In this document: piece by piece, positions 8,643 through 17,457 of the stretch | Layout: each line of letters opens with the position of its first letter | How positions within the stretch are numbered: position 1 is the stretch's first letter | Assembly: GCF_036906915.1 (NCBI RefSeq) | Contig: NZ_JBAKHX010000008.1 | Coordinates: forward strand, 1 to 64,000 | DNA length: 64,000 nt | Direction of reading: 5' to 3' | Origin: Phytohabitans sp036906915 | GTDB taxonomy: Bacteria; Actinomycetota; Actinomycetes; Mycobacteriales; Micromonosporaceae | Translations under genes and position numbers: made by a program | The notes under the pieces: model-generated | What the model saw: only the letters and a program-made list of their open reading frames with translations | Database searches by the model: none | Told to the model about the DNA's origin: nothing

Positions 8643-9158
8643 CTACTTCGTGCCCATGGCACAGGCGACGCCAGTGGGGTTGAAAGCCACCCGCGTGCCG
8701 GACGTCTCAGTGGCGATCAATTTGGGATTAATCTTGCCCATGTAGGTCTTACGGGTGATCTTGTACGTCTTCCTCGTCCCCTGCGCGTAAGCGCGGTAAA
8801 TCTGGTTGTTGGAGGTGAACTTCGGTGAGGTGCAGGCTGCCGTAACGGACACCGACGAACCGGAACTCCAGCTGAGTTGACCGGCGACAAAAGAACGCGA
8901 CGCGCCAAGGCTGAGCTCAATGGTGCGGCTGACCGTTTTCGTCCACGAGAAGCTGCAGGTTCCGCCCGTTCCCGCCGAGCAGGTTGCCAGTTGACTGCCT
9001 CTGTAACCCGTCGATGTAGACAGGACACTGACCGAGTACTTGTACGAAATTTCCGGCCCAACTGGGTCGGCCGAGGCCGGGGAAGCCGCAACGAGACTGC
9101 CCGACGTGAGGATCGCAGCACTTGTCAGCGCTACGACCCATCGCCGCATTCCTACCAT
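8643..9158 (-). CDS. Small secreted protein, hypothetical
   Basis: A Sec signal peptide (RRWVVALTSAAILTSGSLVA, cleavage likely after ASPASA) leads a mature domain of about 140 residues, rich in Ser/Thr, with four cysteines (ATCSAGTGGTCSF, TAACTSPK, GVACAMG). The alternating Ser/Thr/hydrophobic pattern suggests a beta-sandwich. ATG at 9158 is chosen because a GAAGGG-like site precedes it; GTG 9167 and ATG 9149 are alternatives. Base composition and codon choice are less GC-rich than the neighbours, and the 200 bp upstream are also AT-richer. It interrupts the murJ-pseudokinase synteny, which fits insertion. No family recognised. Confidence 0.75.
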   Translation of the reverse strand: MVGMRRWVVALTSAAILTSGSLVAASPASADPVGPEISYKYSVSVLSTSTGYRGSQLATCSAGTGGTCSFSWTKTVSRTIELSLGASRSFVAGQLSWSSGSSVSVTAACTSPKFTSNNQIYRAYAQGTRKTYKITRKTYMGKINPKLIATETSGTRVAFNPTGVACAMGTK

Positions 9159-9369
9159 GGAAGTCACCCTTCATTTCCACCATTAGGTCGATAACTCTTG
9201 CTGCTAAGGTCGCCGGATGCGCGTGACGGGGAGAGGCGTGACGAATCCTTACGGGACCCGACCTGCCATTACAACCTCATTCCAGTCAACACATGCACGC
9301 CAAATTTAGCCGGCCGCACTGGCCGAGAAAGGTATAGCTAAATAGCCCTCACGGCCACAACCAACCATC

Positions 9370-10496
9370 TTATGGCGCGGCAAATGTCCCGAATTTGTTG
9401 CGGGATAATGCAATGCGGCGACCACTTCGGTGGCCAGCGAGCTCGGGATTAGCGGCGCCGCTTCCTGGCGGTACCAAAGTCTGGCGTGCGATGGCCCCGC
9501 CCGTGGCGGTGGCCGCGGCCCGGAAGAACGACTTCGCGGCGCTCGACGTGAGCACCTTCTCCACCATTCCGGGCTCCTGCTGTGGGTAACCAGCCCCGGG
9601 TTTCGACTTTTCCACAGGAGCCTGTGGATTCAGCTTCTCGGTCAGCTTCTCGGTCAGCTTTTCGTACGCGGACTCCCGGTCGACCGGCTCGGCATACCTC
9701 GCGTGCAGCGACGACGCCCGCACGATCGACTCCATCGCGGCGGTGTCCGCCGCTGCCATGAGCGACTGCGGTGCGCGCAGCCGCGTCCAGGCGACCGGCG
9801 TGGGCGCGCCGTGCTCGGAGAGCACCGTGACCATCGCCTCCCCGGCGCCGAGCTGGATGAGCGCCTCCTCCAGGACGTACGCCGAGTTCGGAAACGTCGA
9901 GGCGGTCGCCTTGAGCGCCTTCGCGTCGTCCGGCGTGTACGGCCGCAGTGCGTGCTGCACCCGGTTGCCGAGCTGGGCGAGCACATCGGAGTGCACGTCC
10001 TTCGGCGTCTGGGTCACGAAGAAGACGCCCACGCCCTTCGACCGGATCAGCCGGACCGTCTGCGTAATCGACTCCAGGAACTCCTTGGACGCGTCCTTGA
10101 AGAGCAGATGCGCCTCGTCGAAGAAGAACACCAGCTTCGGCTTGTCGAGCTCGCCGACCTCGGGCAGGTCCTGGAACAGGTCGGCGAGCAACCACATAAG
10201 AAAGGAGGAGAACAACGCGGGCTGTGTCACCACACCCGCGCGGCCGGCTGCCAGTCCTGCCCGATCTCGGTAGCCCGCGCACTGATCTTCTCGTTGGCGG
10301 CACCGGGCGCCGACATGCCCGAGGTCTTGCCCGTGCCGGTGGCGCCGGCGACCAGGCCGTGCCGGTTGAGCGTGCCGAGCGGGATGCGCACCTGCGCGGT
10401 CGCGTCGCACTCGCCGTCAACCACGAGTGCGCCGAGATCGAGCGACGCGCCGTCGAACGCGTAACCGGCGCGCACCTCGGCCGCGAGATTAGCCAT
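9370..10496 (-). pseudogene. Decayed HerA-like ATPase (DUF853 family) gene
   Basis: The remains read as a DUF853/HerA-type P-loop ATPase split over frames. From ATG 10496, ANLAAEVRAGYAFDGA leads to the Walker A motif GATGTGKT and then jumps to SGMSAPGAANEK, which suggests an in-frame loss of about 25 codons. After EIGQDWQPA the frame ends in a stop. The second half resumes in another frame at about 10230 with ALFSSFLMWLLADLF, Walker B (KLVFFFDEAH) and GVGVFFVTQTPKDV; a large internal segment seems missing. Near the C-terminus the expected ending (FGTARKRRR, stop at 9449) is in yet another frame. These lesions make a working enzyme unlikely. Deletion sizes are estimates from memory of the family. 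Confidence 0.85.
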
Positions 10497-10728
10497 GCGC
10501 AAAAGGGTACCTAACAGGTTTATCCCTACTAATAGGGCGTACACCGCTGTCGGTGCGTGAGGATGGCGTGTCCGGAGTTAGCGCCACACGGGTAAGGTCG
10601 CTCCCGGCGGGTGTGGGTACCGCCTACGCTATGAAATGACACCCGCGGCCGACAGCGGCCACGGCACCACAGCCAAGACCGCGGTAACTACGGGTCCGCT
10701 GATCGCACGATCACCGAGGGAGGACGGG

Positions 10729-12294
10729 GTGACCCAGGTCGGCGAAGGTCAAGAGGCGAGCGAGAGCACGCCTCAGGTAATGACCTTCGGTGCGCCCTCC
10801 GTCGGTGAGATCCTGGCCGAGCGGTACGAGCTCGCTGAACACATCAATGACGACAGCGCCGGGCGACAGGTGTGGCGGGGCGTCGACGTCATCCTGCGGC
10901 GGCCGGTCGCGGTGGTGCTGCGGTACCCCGGCGGCGACTCGGCGGCTGAGATGCTCCAGGCGGCCGTCGCGGCCAGCCGCGTGATCCACCCGAGCCTGGT
11001 GGGTGTCTACGACGCCATCGACGAAAGCGACCGGGCGTACGTCGTCCGGGAGTGGGTCGACGGCGAGGCCCTGCGCGACGTGGCCGCCGACGGCCCGCTC
11101 GACGCGGCGCGCACCACCACCGTGGCCCACGCGATCGCCGACGCGGTCACCGCGATCCACGCCACCGGCATGGTGCACGGCAACATTCACCCGGGCTCGG
11201 TCCTCATCGGCGACGACGGCCGCGTGGTGCTCGCCGACGCTCGTGCCGACAGTGCGGACACCCCCGAGACCGACATCCGGGCGATCGGCGGCATCCTCTA
11301 CTTCGCACTCACGGGTCACTGGCCGCACGACGAGGTGGGCACGTCCAACCTGCCCGACGCGGTGCGCGACGGCAGCGGCGCGATCGCCGCACCTCGCCAG
11401 GCCCGGGCCGGCGTGCCGGCGTACCTCGACGACCTCACCATGGACCTGCTCGACAAGCGGCTCGCGCTGCCCGCCGCAGACGTGCTGGCCGCCGAGCTCG
11501 GGCGCCTCGACACCGCCGCCGACGACTCCTATTACGAAGACGCCGGGCCGCTGCGCCTGCTCGGCTCGGGCAGCAGCGGTCAGGGCGCCGCCGTCGAGCG
11601 CAGCGCATCCGAGACGACCCGCCCGGCCGGGCGGAAGATCGCCGCTGGCGTCGCCGGGCTGCTCGCGATCGCGGTCGTGGGGCTCCTGTTCGGCATCAAC
11701 GCGCTCAGTGGCGACGACCCCGGTGCTGGCGCCGCGCCCGCTGGCAATGGCACGAGCGTGTCGCCGGCGCCGGGAAGCAACGTGCCCGTCGCCAAGCCGC
11801 AACCCTTCCCCCTCACCGCTGACCAGGTGCGCATCGTCGACCCCCCGACGGGCAACCGGCAGGGTCTCGAAGGCGTCGACAAGGTGGTCGACGGCGACGA
11901 CAACACCGGCTGGGAGCCGTTCAGCTACAAGAGCGCCGACTTCGGCAACCTCAAGCCGGGCATGGGCGTCCTCGTCAACCTCGGGCAGCCGCGCGCCGTC
12001 AGCTCGGTGACGGTGACGCTCTCGCACCCCGGTGCGTCCGCCGAGCTGCGCTCCGGCGACAGCGATCCGGGCGCCACCTCCGCCGGCGACGACGCGATCG
12101 TGAGGACGTACCAGCGGGTCGGTGAGGAGCAGTTCGAGAAGCACGACGGCACCAAGATGGTCTTCAACGGTTTCGACCCCGACCGGAAATACCAGTACCT
12201 GCTGTTCTTCATCACCGAGATGCCGGCAACACAGGACGGCCAGTACCCGTACAAGGTCGGTGTGCAGGAAATCGCGGTGGCCGGCCTCAGCTAG
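10729..12294 (+). CDS. Membrane pseudokinase with extracellular discoidin-like domain
   Basis: About 521 residues. The cytoplasmic part is a Ser/Thr-kinase fold (AERYELAEHI onward) lacking catalytic residues: the loop reads MVHGNIHPGSVLI (HGN for HRD) and the DFG position reads ADA. A membrane helix (KIAAGVAGLLAIAVVGLLFGI) leads to a Ser/Pro-rich linker and a C-terminal domain resembling carbohydrate-binding discoidin folds. In mycobacteria this pair is fused to MurJ and the phosphorylated pseudokinase recruits FhaA; here it is a separate gene, so a role in regulating lipid II export is inferred. GTG 10729 is favoured by GAGGGAGG 5 nt upstream; the frame is open from 10636. Confidence 0.9.
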   Translation: MTQVGEGQEASESTPQVMTFGAPSVGEILAERYELAEHINDDSAGRQVWRGVDVILRRPVAVVLRYPGGDSAAEMLQAAVAASRVIHPSLVGVYDAIDESDRAYVVREWVDGEALRDVAADGPLDAARTTTVAHAIADAVTAIHATGMVHGNIHPGSVLIGDDGRVVLADARADSADTPETDIRAIGGILYFALTGHWPHDEVGTSNLPDAVRDGSGAIAAPRQARAGVPAYLDDLTMDLLDKRLALPAADVLAAELGRLDTAADDSYYEDAGPLRLLGSGSSGQGAAVERSASETTRPAGRKIAAGVAGLLAIAVVGLLFGINALSGDDPGAGAAPAGNGTSVSPAPGSNVPVAKPQPFPLTADQVRIVDPPTGNRQGLEGVDKVVDGDDNTGWEPFSYKSADFGNLKPGMGVLVNLGQPRAVSSVTVTLSHPGASAELRSGDSDPGATSAGDDAIVRTYQRVGEEQFEKHDGTKMVFNGFDPDRKYQYLLFFITEMPATQDGQYPYKVGVQEIAVAGLS

Positions 12295-12303
12295 GGTGCA
12301 GCC

Positions 12304-12939
12304 GTGACCCACAGCACACGCAGCGACGCGGAGCTGCTGCGTGCCCACGTCGATGGCGACCGGCACGCCTTCGGCGAGCTGTTCCACCGCCACCGCGACC
12401 GGTTGTGGGCGGTGGCGATCCGCACGCTCACCGACCGCGAAGAGGCCGCCGACGCGCTCCAGGACGCCCTGCTCAACGCGCACCGGTCCGCGCACCGGTT
12501 CCGGGGCGACTCCGCTGTCACCACCTGGCTGCACCGCATCGTGGTCAACGCCTGTCTCGACCGCATCCGCCGCAGGCAGGCACACCCGACCGTGCCACTG
12601 CCAGACAGCGGCCGCCCCGACGACGAGCGATCCGTCCGCGGCGTCGAACCCGCGGCCCCGGCGACCGACCACGACACCGCCCTCGACGTGCGGCAGGCCC
12701 TCAGCCAGCTGCCCGAGGAGCAGCGCAGCGCCCTGATCCTGGTCGACGTGCAGGGATACCCGGTGGCTGAGGCAGCGGTCATGCTCGGCGTCGCCGAGGG
12801 CACGATCAAGAGCCGGTGCGCGCGTGGGAGGGTTCGGCTCGCCACGATGCTGGGTCATCTGCGGAACCCCGCGACCAGCAGCCGCGTCGGATCGAGTAAG
12901 GCAGACGCGCGCGCCGCGAAGGTGGAGGAGTCGAAGTGA
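12304..12939 (+). CDS. sigM: ECF RNA polymerase sigma factor SigM
   Basis: Extracytoplasmic-function sigma-70 factor of 211 residues. Region 2 (about 20-85) contains ELFHRHRDRLWAVAIRTL and EEAADALQDALLNAHR; region 4 (about 135-185) contains LSQLPEEQRSALILVDVQG and the helix-turn-helix AEAAVMLGVAEGTIKSR. Start is GTG. It lies 9 bp after the pseudokinase and overlaps the anti-sigma gene by four bases (GTGA), so the pair is translationally coupled. Position before trxBA matches mycobacterial SigM, which responds to envelope and oxidative stress; the trigger here is not visible. Confidence 0.94.
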   Translation: MTHSTRSDAELLRAHVDGDRHAFGELFHRHRDRLWAVAIRTLTDREEAADALQDALLNAHRSAHRFRGDSAVTTWLHRIVVNACLDRIRRRQAHPTVPLPDSGRPDDERSVRGVEPAAPATDHDTALDVRQALSQLPEEQRSALILVDVQGYPVAEAAVMLGVAEGTIKSRCARGRVRLATMLGHLRNPATSSRVGSSKADARAAKVEESK

Positions 12940-13835
12940 CCGGGCGGGAGTTCAGCAAGGTCGACATCGACCTGCTCGCCGACTACGTCGGTGGGGCGCT
13001 GGATGGTACCCCCGAGAAGGACGCCGTCGCGCGCCTCGTGGCCGACGATCCGGCCTGGGCCCAGGCGCATGCCGAGCTTTCCGCGGCGCTCGCAGCGGTG
13101 CACACCGACCTCACCGCGTGGGGCGGGGCGACGGAGCCCATGCCGGCCGACATCGCCGACCGCATCGGCGCCGCCCTGGCGGACGAACCACTCCGGCCCA
13201 CCCTGACAGCCATGCACGGCGGCCGCCGTGCCGGCACCGCGAGCCAGGCGGCGCGCCGCAGGCGCTGGCCCGCGTGGGGCACGCCTGCGGCCATCGCCGC
13301 CGGCATCGCCGTCTTCGCCGGTTTCGGTCTCAGCCAGCTCGGCGGCCTCTCAGACAGCGACGACGCCGGCAGCAGCGGTGCCAACGCGCCGGTGGCCGCG
13401 CAGGACGAGGCGGCCGCGGGAGCCGCTGCGCCGCAGGCGCTCTTCGACGTCACCGGGCAGATGATCGCGACCGGCCAGGATTACCGGAGCGTGACGCTGT
13501 CCAGCGCGCGGGCGCCCGCTACCGACGCGCGCGCCAACGGTGACCAGCCTCTCGTGGGCCAGGAAGGTTCCAAGGCCCGGATCTCCGTCCCCGACCATCT
13601 GCGCGGACTGACCAATCCGGGCGTGCTGGGCAGCTGCCTGAACTCGATCGCCCAGGAGCACAACCGTGGACCGACGACCATCCAGGTGGTGGACTTCGCC
13701 CGGTACGACGGTAATCCCGCTCTCGTCGTCTTTTTCACCGACGGGAACGGGGAACGCTGGGTATGGGCATCCGGACCAGCCTGCGGACAGCCGGGGTCGG
13801 GCGCGGACACCCGTGGTAGTGCGGCGCTAGGGTGA
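12936..13835 (+). CDS. Membrane anti-sigma factor for SigM
   Basis: A 299-residue single-pass protein. The N-terminal 70 residues (VDIDLLADYVGGALDG, then a short helical bundle) resemble the sigma-binding part of small anti-sigma factors, but no HxxxCxxC zinc motif is present. A membrane helix spans about 114-133 (WGTPAAIAAGIAVFAGFGL); the remaining ~165 residues would be outside the cell. It overlaps sigM by four bases. Function as SigM antagonist is inferred from overlap and topology and agrees with the mycobacterial SigM-RsmA pair. Confidence 0.88.
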   Translation: MTGREFSKVDIDLLADYVGGALDGTPEKDAVARLVADDPAWAQAHAELSAALAAVHTDLTAWGGATEPMPADIADRIGAALADEPLRPTLTAMHGGRRAGTASQAARRRRWPAWGTPAAIAAGIAVFAGFGLSQLGGLSDSDDAGSSGANAPVAAQDEAAAGAAAPQALFDVTGQMIATGQDYRSVTLSSARAPATDARANGDQPLVGQEGSKARISVPDHLRGLTNPGVLGSCLNSIAQEHNRGPTTIQVVDFARYDGNPALVVFFTDGNGERWVWASGPACGQPGSGADTRGSAALG

Positions 13836-13860
13836 ACTGACCCACTCCAGTAGCGGGTTG

Positions 13861-13887
13861 GGGAATCATCGCTTCGTACGATGGGTT
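13861..13887 (+). promoter_or_regulatory. SigR/SigH-type promoter of trxBA
   Basis: GGGAAT (13861-13866) and GTT (13885-13887) are separated by exactly 18 nt, the arrangement of thiol-stress SigR promoters (GGAAT-N18-GTT) known to drive trxBA in Streptomyces. Transcription should start near 13895. This rules out the in-frame ATG at 13881 as the trxB start and supports GTG 13938. Confidence 0.7.
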
Positions 13888-13937
13888 CTGCTTTGCGCAC
13901 CCCTCAAACGGTGCACACCAACCATGGGAGTTCGGAA

Positions 13938-14891
13938 GTGGACGAGGTCCGCAACCTGATAATCGTCGGCTCGGGCCCGGCCGGCTACACCGCCGCTGTG
14001 TACGCCGCGCGCGCCAACCTGAAGCCGCTCATCATCGAAGGCGTCCAGTCCGGTGGTGCGTTGATGACGACCACTGAGGTGGAAAACTTCCCCGGTTTCC
14101 CGGACGGCATCATGGGTCCGGAGCTGATGGACGCGATGCGCAAGCAGGCCGAGCGGTTCGGTGCGGAGTTCATCACCGACGACGCCACGCGAGTCGAGCT
14201 GGTCGACACCGGCGTGCCGGGTTCATCGGCCACCCATGCGGTGTACGTGGGCGAGACGGCGTACCGCGCCAAGGCCGTCATCCTGTCCACCGGTTCGGCC
14301 TGGCGCCCGCTGGGCGTGCCGGGGGAGCAGGAGCTGCTGGGCCACGGCGTCTCGTCGTGCGCCACCTGTGACGGGTTCTTCTTCCGCGGCCAGCACATCG
14401 TGGTGGTCGGCGGCGGCGACTCGGCGATGGAAGAGGCGACGTTCCTCACCCGGTTCGCGGAGAGTGTGACGATCATCCACCGTCGCGACCAGTTCCGCGC
14501 CAGCAAGATCATGGCCGACCGGGCGCTGTCGAATCCGAAGATCAAGGTGGAGTGGAACACCGTCGTCGAAGAGGTTCTCGGCGACGATGGCAAGGTCAGT
14601 GGCGTCCGGGTGCGCAACACGCACACCGGCGAGGCCAAGGTGCTCGACGTCACGGGCGTCTTCGTCGCGATCGGCCATGTGCCGCGCAGCGAACTCTTCA
14701 AGGGTCAGATCGAGATGGACGAAAACGGGTACGTCATCGTCGACGCCCCAACGACCCACACCAACGTGCCCGGCGTGTTCGCGGCCGGCGACGTCGTCGA
14801 CCACATCTACCGCCAGGCGATCACCGCAGCGGGCACCGGCTGTGCCGCGGCGCTCGACGCCGAGCGTTTCATCGCAACATTGGAAGTCTGA
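13938..14891 (+). CDS. trxB: Thioredoxin-disulfide reductase
   Basis: FAD enzyme that passes electrons from NADPH to thioredoxin. The 317-residue product has the FAD-binding GSGPAG (11-16), the redox CATC (C141/C144) in SSCATCDGFF, the NADPH-binding GGGDSA (158-163), and the C-terminal FAD motif GVFAAGDVVD. GTG 13938 is chosen because GGGAG lies 7 nt upstream, the product then starts MDEVRNLIIVGSG, and the further-upstream ATG at 13881 falls inside the predicted promoter. trxA follows 20 bp later in the same operon. Confidence 0.96.
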   Translation: MDEVRNLIIVGSGPAGYTAAVYAARANLKPLIIEGVQSGGALMTTTEVENFPGFPDGIMGPELMDAMRKQAERFGAEFITDDATRVELVDTGVPGSSATHAVYVGETAYRAKAVILSTGSAWRPLGVPGEQELLGHGVSSCATCDGFFFRGQHIVVVGGGDSAMEEATFLTRFAESVTIIHRRDQFRASKIMADRALSNPKIKVEWNTVVEEVLGDDGKVSGVRVRNTHTGEAKVLDVTGVFVAIGHVPRSELFKGQIEMDENGYVIVDAPTTHTNVPGVFAAGDVVDHIYRQAITAAGTGCAAALDAERFIATLEV

Positions 14892-14911
14892 GTTCACCAG
14901 GAGGGTCCTAA

Positions 14912-15235
14912 GTGGGAGCGACCAAGTCAGTCACCGACGCGAGCTTCGTGAGCGACGTGCTGCAGTCCGACAAGCCGGTACTGGTGGACTTCTGGGCCGA
15001 GTGGTGCGCCCCGTGCCGCAAGGTCTCGCCGCTGCTGGAAGAGATCGCCGGTGAGATGGGGGACAAGGTCCACATCGTAAAGCTCAACATCGACGAAAAC
15101 CCGGAGACGGCGAGGGCCTACCGGGTCATGTCGGTGCCTACGCTGACGATCTTCAAGGGTGGGCAGCCGGTGCAGTCGGTCGCTGGCGCGCGGCCCAAGG
15201 GTGATCTGGTGCGTCTCATCGAGTCTGCGCTCTAG
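14912..15235 (+). CDS. trxA: Thioredoxin
   Basis: Small cytosolic dithiol reductant, substrate of the upstream TrxB. At 107 residues it is standard thioredoxin length. The active site is WCAPC (31-35); the usual thioredoxin site is WCGPC, so one residue differs, which can shift redox potential slightly. The cis-proline loop VPTLTIF is present. It forms an operon with trxB and ends at a strong palindromic terminator. Confidence 0.96.
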   Translation: MGATKSVTDASFVSDVLQSDKPVLVDFWAEWCAPCRKVSPLLEEIAGEMGDKVHIVKLNIDENPETARAYRVMSVPTLTIFKGGQPVQSVAGARPKGDLVRLIESAL

Positions 15236-15247
15236 GTCAAAGGCTCG

Positions 15248-15283
15248 TTTCGGGCCGAGTTCCACGTGGAACTCGGCCCGAAA
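15248..15283. terminator. Terminator after trxA
   Basis: An uninterrupted 36-bp palindrome: TTTCGGGCCGAGTTCCAC followed directly by its exact reverse complement, flanked by T and A runs. Its centre (GTTCCACGTGGAAC) resembles parS but differs at one position in each half. Terminator use fits the position after trxA. Confidence 0.85.
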
Positions 15284-15360
15284 TGCTGTCTGGGTCGCAC
15301 CATGTGGGTATGTTGCGGCTCAGGAGTTGCCGCCCAGCGTTGTGTCCCCAGGGGGTCCTA

Positions 15361-16497
15361 GTGCGTCCATACCGGCTCGGCGATATTGGTCCGGCGGTTC
15401 GTGAGATCAACCAGATCCTCGCAGGGCTCGACCTCGTCGCGTCCGGCCACGACGAGTACGACGACGCCACTGAGAACGCCGTGCGCAGCTTTCAGCAGGG
15501 TCGTGGTCTAACCGTCGACGGGCAGGTCGGCGCGGAGACGTGGCGGGCGCTAGAGGCGGCCCAGTGGCGACTCGGTGCCCGTGCGCTGTTCCACGCGATC
15601 CCAGAGCCGCTCGTCGGCGAAGACGTCCACGCCCTCCAGGAGCGCCTCCTGGAGATGGGATACGACGTAGGGCGCGCCGACGGCATCTACGGCCCCCGCA
15701 CCGCACGCATGGTGGCCCAGTTCCAGCGCGAGGTCGGGCTCTACCCGGACGGCGCCTGCGGGCCGCAGACGATGCACGCGCTGCGCCGGCTCGGCCGCAA
15801 GGTGGTGGGCGGCCGGCCGCAGTGGCTGCGGGAAGCCGAGGAGTTCCGGCGCAACGGGCCAAACCTGATAGGGAAAACCATTATCATCGATCCCGGTCAC
15901 GGCGGGGACGACCCGGGCATCGTCGTGCCCGACGGGCCGCTCCGCTGGACCGAGGCCGACCTCTCCTTCGACCTGGCCGCCCGGCTTGAGGGCAGGCTCG
16001 CCGCCGCCGGCATGCGGGTACATCTCACGCGTGGACCGGTCGGCACCGGTGAGCTGACCGACCTCGCCCGTGCCCAGCTCGCCAACGAGCTCGGTGGCGA
16101 CCTGTTCATCTCGCTACACATCGACGGCCACGCCAACACGGACGCGGACGGCGTGGCGAGCTTCCACTACGGCACCGGCAACGGCGTCACGTCGACCGTG
16201 GGGGAGCGGCTCGCCGGCCTCGTCCAGCGCGAGATCGTCGCGCGCACCGGCCTGCGGAACTGCCAGACCCACGCCAAGACGTGGGAACTGCTGCGGCTCA
16301 CCCGGATGCCGGCCGTACGGGTCGACGTCGGATACCTGACGTCACCGCTCGACCGGGAACGCCTGATCGACCCGCACTTCCGCGACCGCGTGGTCGAGGC
16401 CGTCATGGCGGCTGTACAGCGGATGTACTTCCCGGTCGAGCAGGACGTGCCCACCGGCTCGTTCGACGTCCGGGAGCTACGGGCGGCCGTCGCCTAG
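15361..16497 (+). CDS. cwlM: CwlM-like N-acetylmuramoyl-L-alanine amidase family protein
   Basis: About 378 residues: two peptidoglycan-binding-1 domains (about 8-62 and 83-140) and a C-terminal Amidase_3 domain. Zinc-ligand motifs DPGHGG, an EADL glutamate and SLHIDGHAN are present, but the catalytic glutamate of active amidases, normally in VEVGF, is Asp here (VRVDVGYLTS). There is no signal peptide. In mycobacteria CwlM is cytoplasmic, activates MurA when phosphorylated and binds MurJ; the missing secretion signal and altered active site fit a regulator rather than a hydrolase. GTG 15361 has AGGGGG 5 nt upstream. The gene follows trxA as in mycobacteria. Confidence 0.9.
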   Translation: MRPYRLGDIGPAVREINQILAGLDLVASGHDEYDDATENAVRSFQQGRGLTVDGQVGAETWRALEAAQWRLGARALFHAIPEPLVGEDVHALQERLLEMGYDVGRADGIYGPRTARMVAQFQREVGLYPDGACGPQTMHALRRLGRKVVGGRPQWLREAEEFRRNGPNLIGKTIIIDPGHGGDDPGIVVPDGPLRWTEADLSFDLAARLEGRLAAAGMRVHLTRGPVGTGELTDLARAQLANELGGDLFISLHIDGHANTDADGVASFHYGTGNGVTSTVGERLAGLVQREIVARTGLRNCQTHAKTWELLRLTRMPAVRVDVGYLTSPLDRERLIDPHFRDRVVEAVMAAVQRMYFPVEQDVPTGSFDVRELRAAVA

Positions 16498-16502
16498 GGC
16501 TG

Positions 16503-17165
16503 CTACGACGTCGTCGTGCGGGTCGCCGGGCGCACGGGGCGTAGCAGGCTCTCCGGGCTCATTGAGCCGAGCAGCTTCTCCAGCGCGTACTCGACGTCGG
16601 ACTTCCACGACAGCGCGGTACGCAGCTCCAGCCGCAGCCGCGGGAAGCGCGGGTGCTGCCGCACCGTCTTGAAGCCCACCGAGAGGAAGAAGTCGGCCGG
16701 CGCCAGGCAGCCCGGCTCGCCGTCGTCGCCCACGTCGCCGAACTTCGCGTCACCGAACGCCTCGATGGCCTTGATGCCGCGCTTCGTCAGGTCGCGCGCG
16801 ACCCCCTGGACCAGCATCCGGCCAAGCCCACCACCGGCGAACGCGGTGACCACGTGCGCGGTCATCAGCAGGGCGGCGTCGGCGGACACCGGAGAGGTCG
16901 GAAACGCCATCGAGCGGGGAACGTAGGCGGGCGGCGCGTACATCACGAAGCCGGCGGGCATGCCGTCGACGTACGCGAGCTTCCCGCAGGAGCCCCACTC
17001 CAGGAGAGTCTGGGAGACCCACGCCTCCTTTTCGAGGCCGGGGTCGCCGGCGGCGCACGCTCTTTCGGCGGCCACGGGATCGAGCTCCCAGAAGACGCAG
17101 CGCCGGCAAGGGCGTGGAAGATCTTCCAGCGTGTCCAGCGTCAAGCTGACCAGGCGTCGCGACAT
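16503..17165 (-). CDS. GNAT family N-acetyltransferase
   Basis: A 220-residue protein with an N-terminal cysteine cluster (PRPCRRCVFWELDP) and a GNAT core: MPAGFVMYAPP, then AFAGGGLGRMLVQGVARDL, where GGGLGRML takes the place of the acetyl-CoA pyrophosphate loop, and a late FFLSVGFKTVR strand. The acceptor is unknown. It is convergent with cwlM (5 bp between stops). A gene of this type holds the same position between cwlM and parB in mycobacteria, so the place is old, but its link to chromosome segregation is not established. Confidence 0.88.
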   Translation of the reverse strand: MSRRLVSLTLDTLEDLPRPCRRCVFWELDPVAAERACAAGDPGLEKEAWVSQTLLEWGSCGKLAYVDGMPAGFVMYAPPAYVPRSMAFPTSPVSADAALLMTAHVVTAFAGGGLGRMLVQGVARDLTKRGIKAIEAFGDAKFGDVGDDGEPGCLAPADFFLSVGFKTVRQHPRFPRLRLELRTALSWKSDVEYALEKLLGSMSPESLLRPVRPATRTTTS

Positions 17166-17457
17166 CAGCGAATCCTCATGTGAGCCTCGTTATGTAAGCC
17201 CTTGAAAACGCAGCCACGCGCCCCTGGATCTCCGCCGTCCCCGGCTGGGCGATGCGGACCTGCCCCCAACGAGGCATCGTACGCGGGAAGTACGCGTCAG
17301 GGGAGAGGTCGGGCAAGATGGTCACTTCTGGGTCGGCCATTCGGACGCCGTCGAAGTAATAGAGGGCGTCGGTTGGGGCAAGAGACTAGGATCGACCGAC
17401 TAGTGCTGTGCCGCCACCGCCGCCGGCACGTTCACCCCTCTGAGGCGAGGTGATGTC

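Noticed and set aside
9608..9631. DnaA-box-like TTTTCCACA and TGTGGATTC pair
   Set aside because: Imperfect and inside the pseudogene, encoded by its Ser/Pro-rich region; no sign of function.
10711..12858. 715-codon open frame on the minus strand
   Set aside because: Antisense to the pseudokinase and sigM, which have clear domains; long antisense frames are common at this GC content.
15259..15272. parS-like GTTCCACGTGGAAC
   Set aside because: Two mismatches to parS, and it is the centre of a perfect terminator palindrome after trxA.
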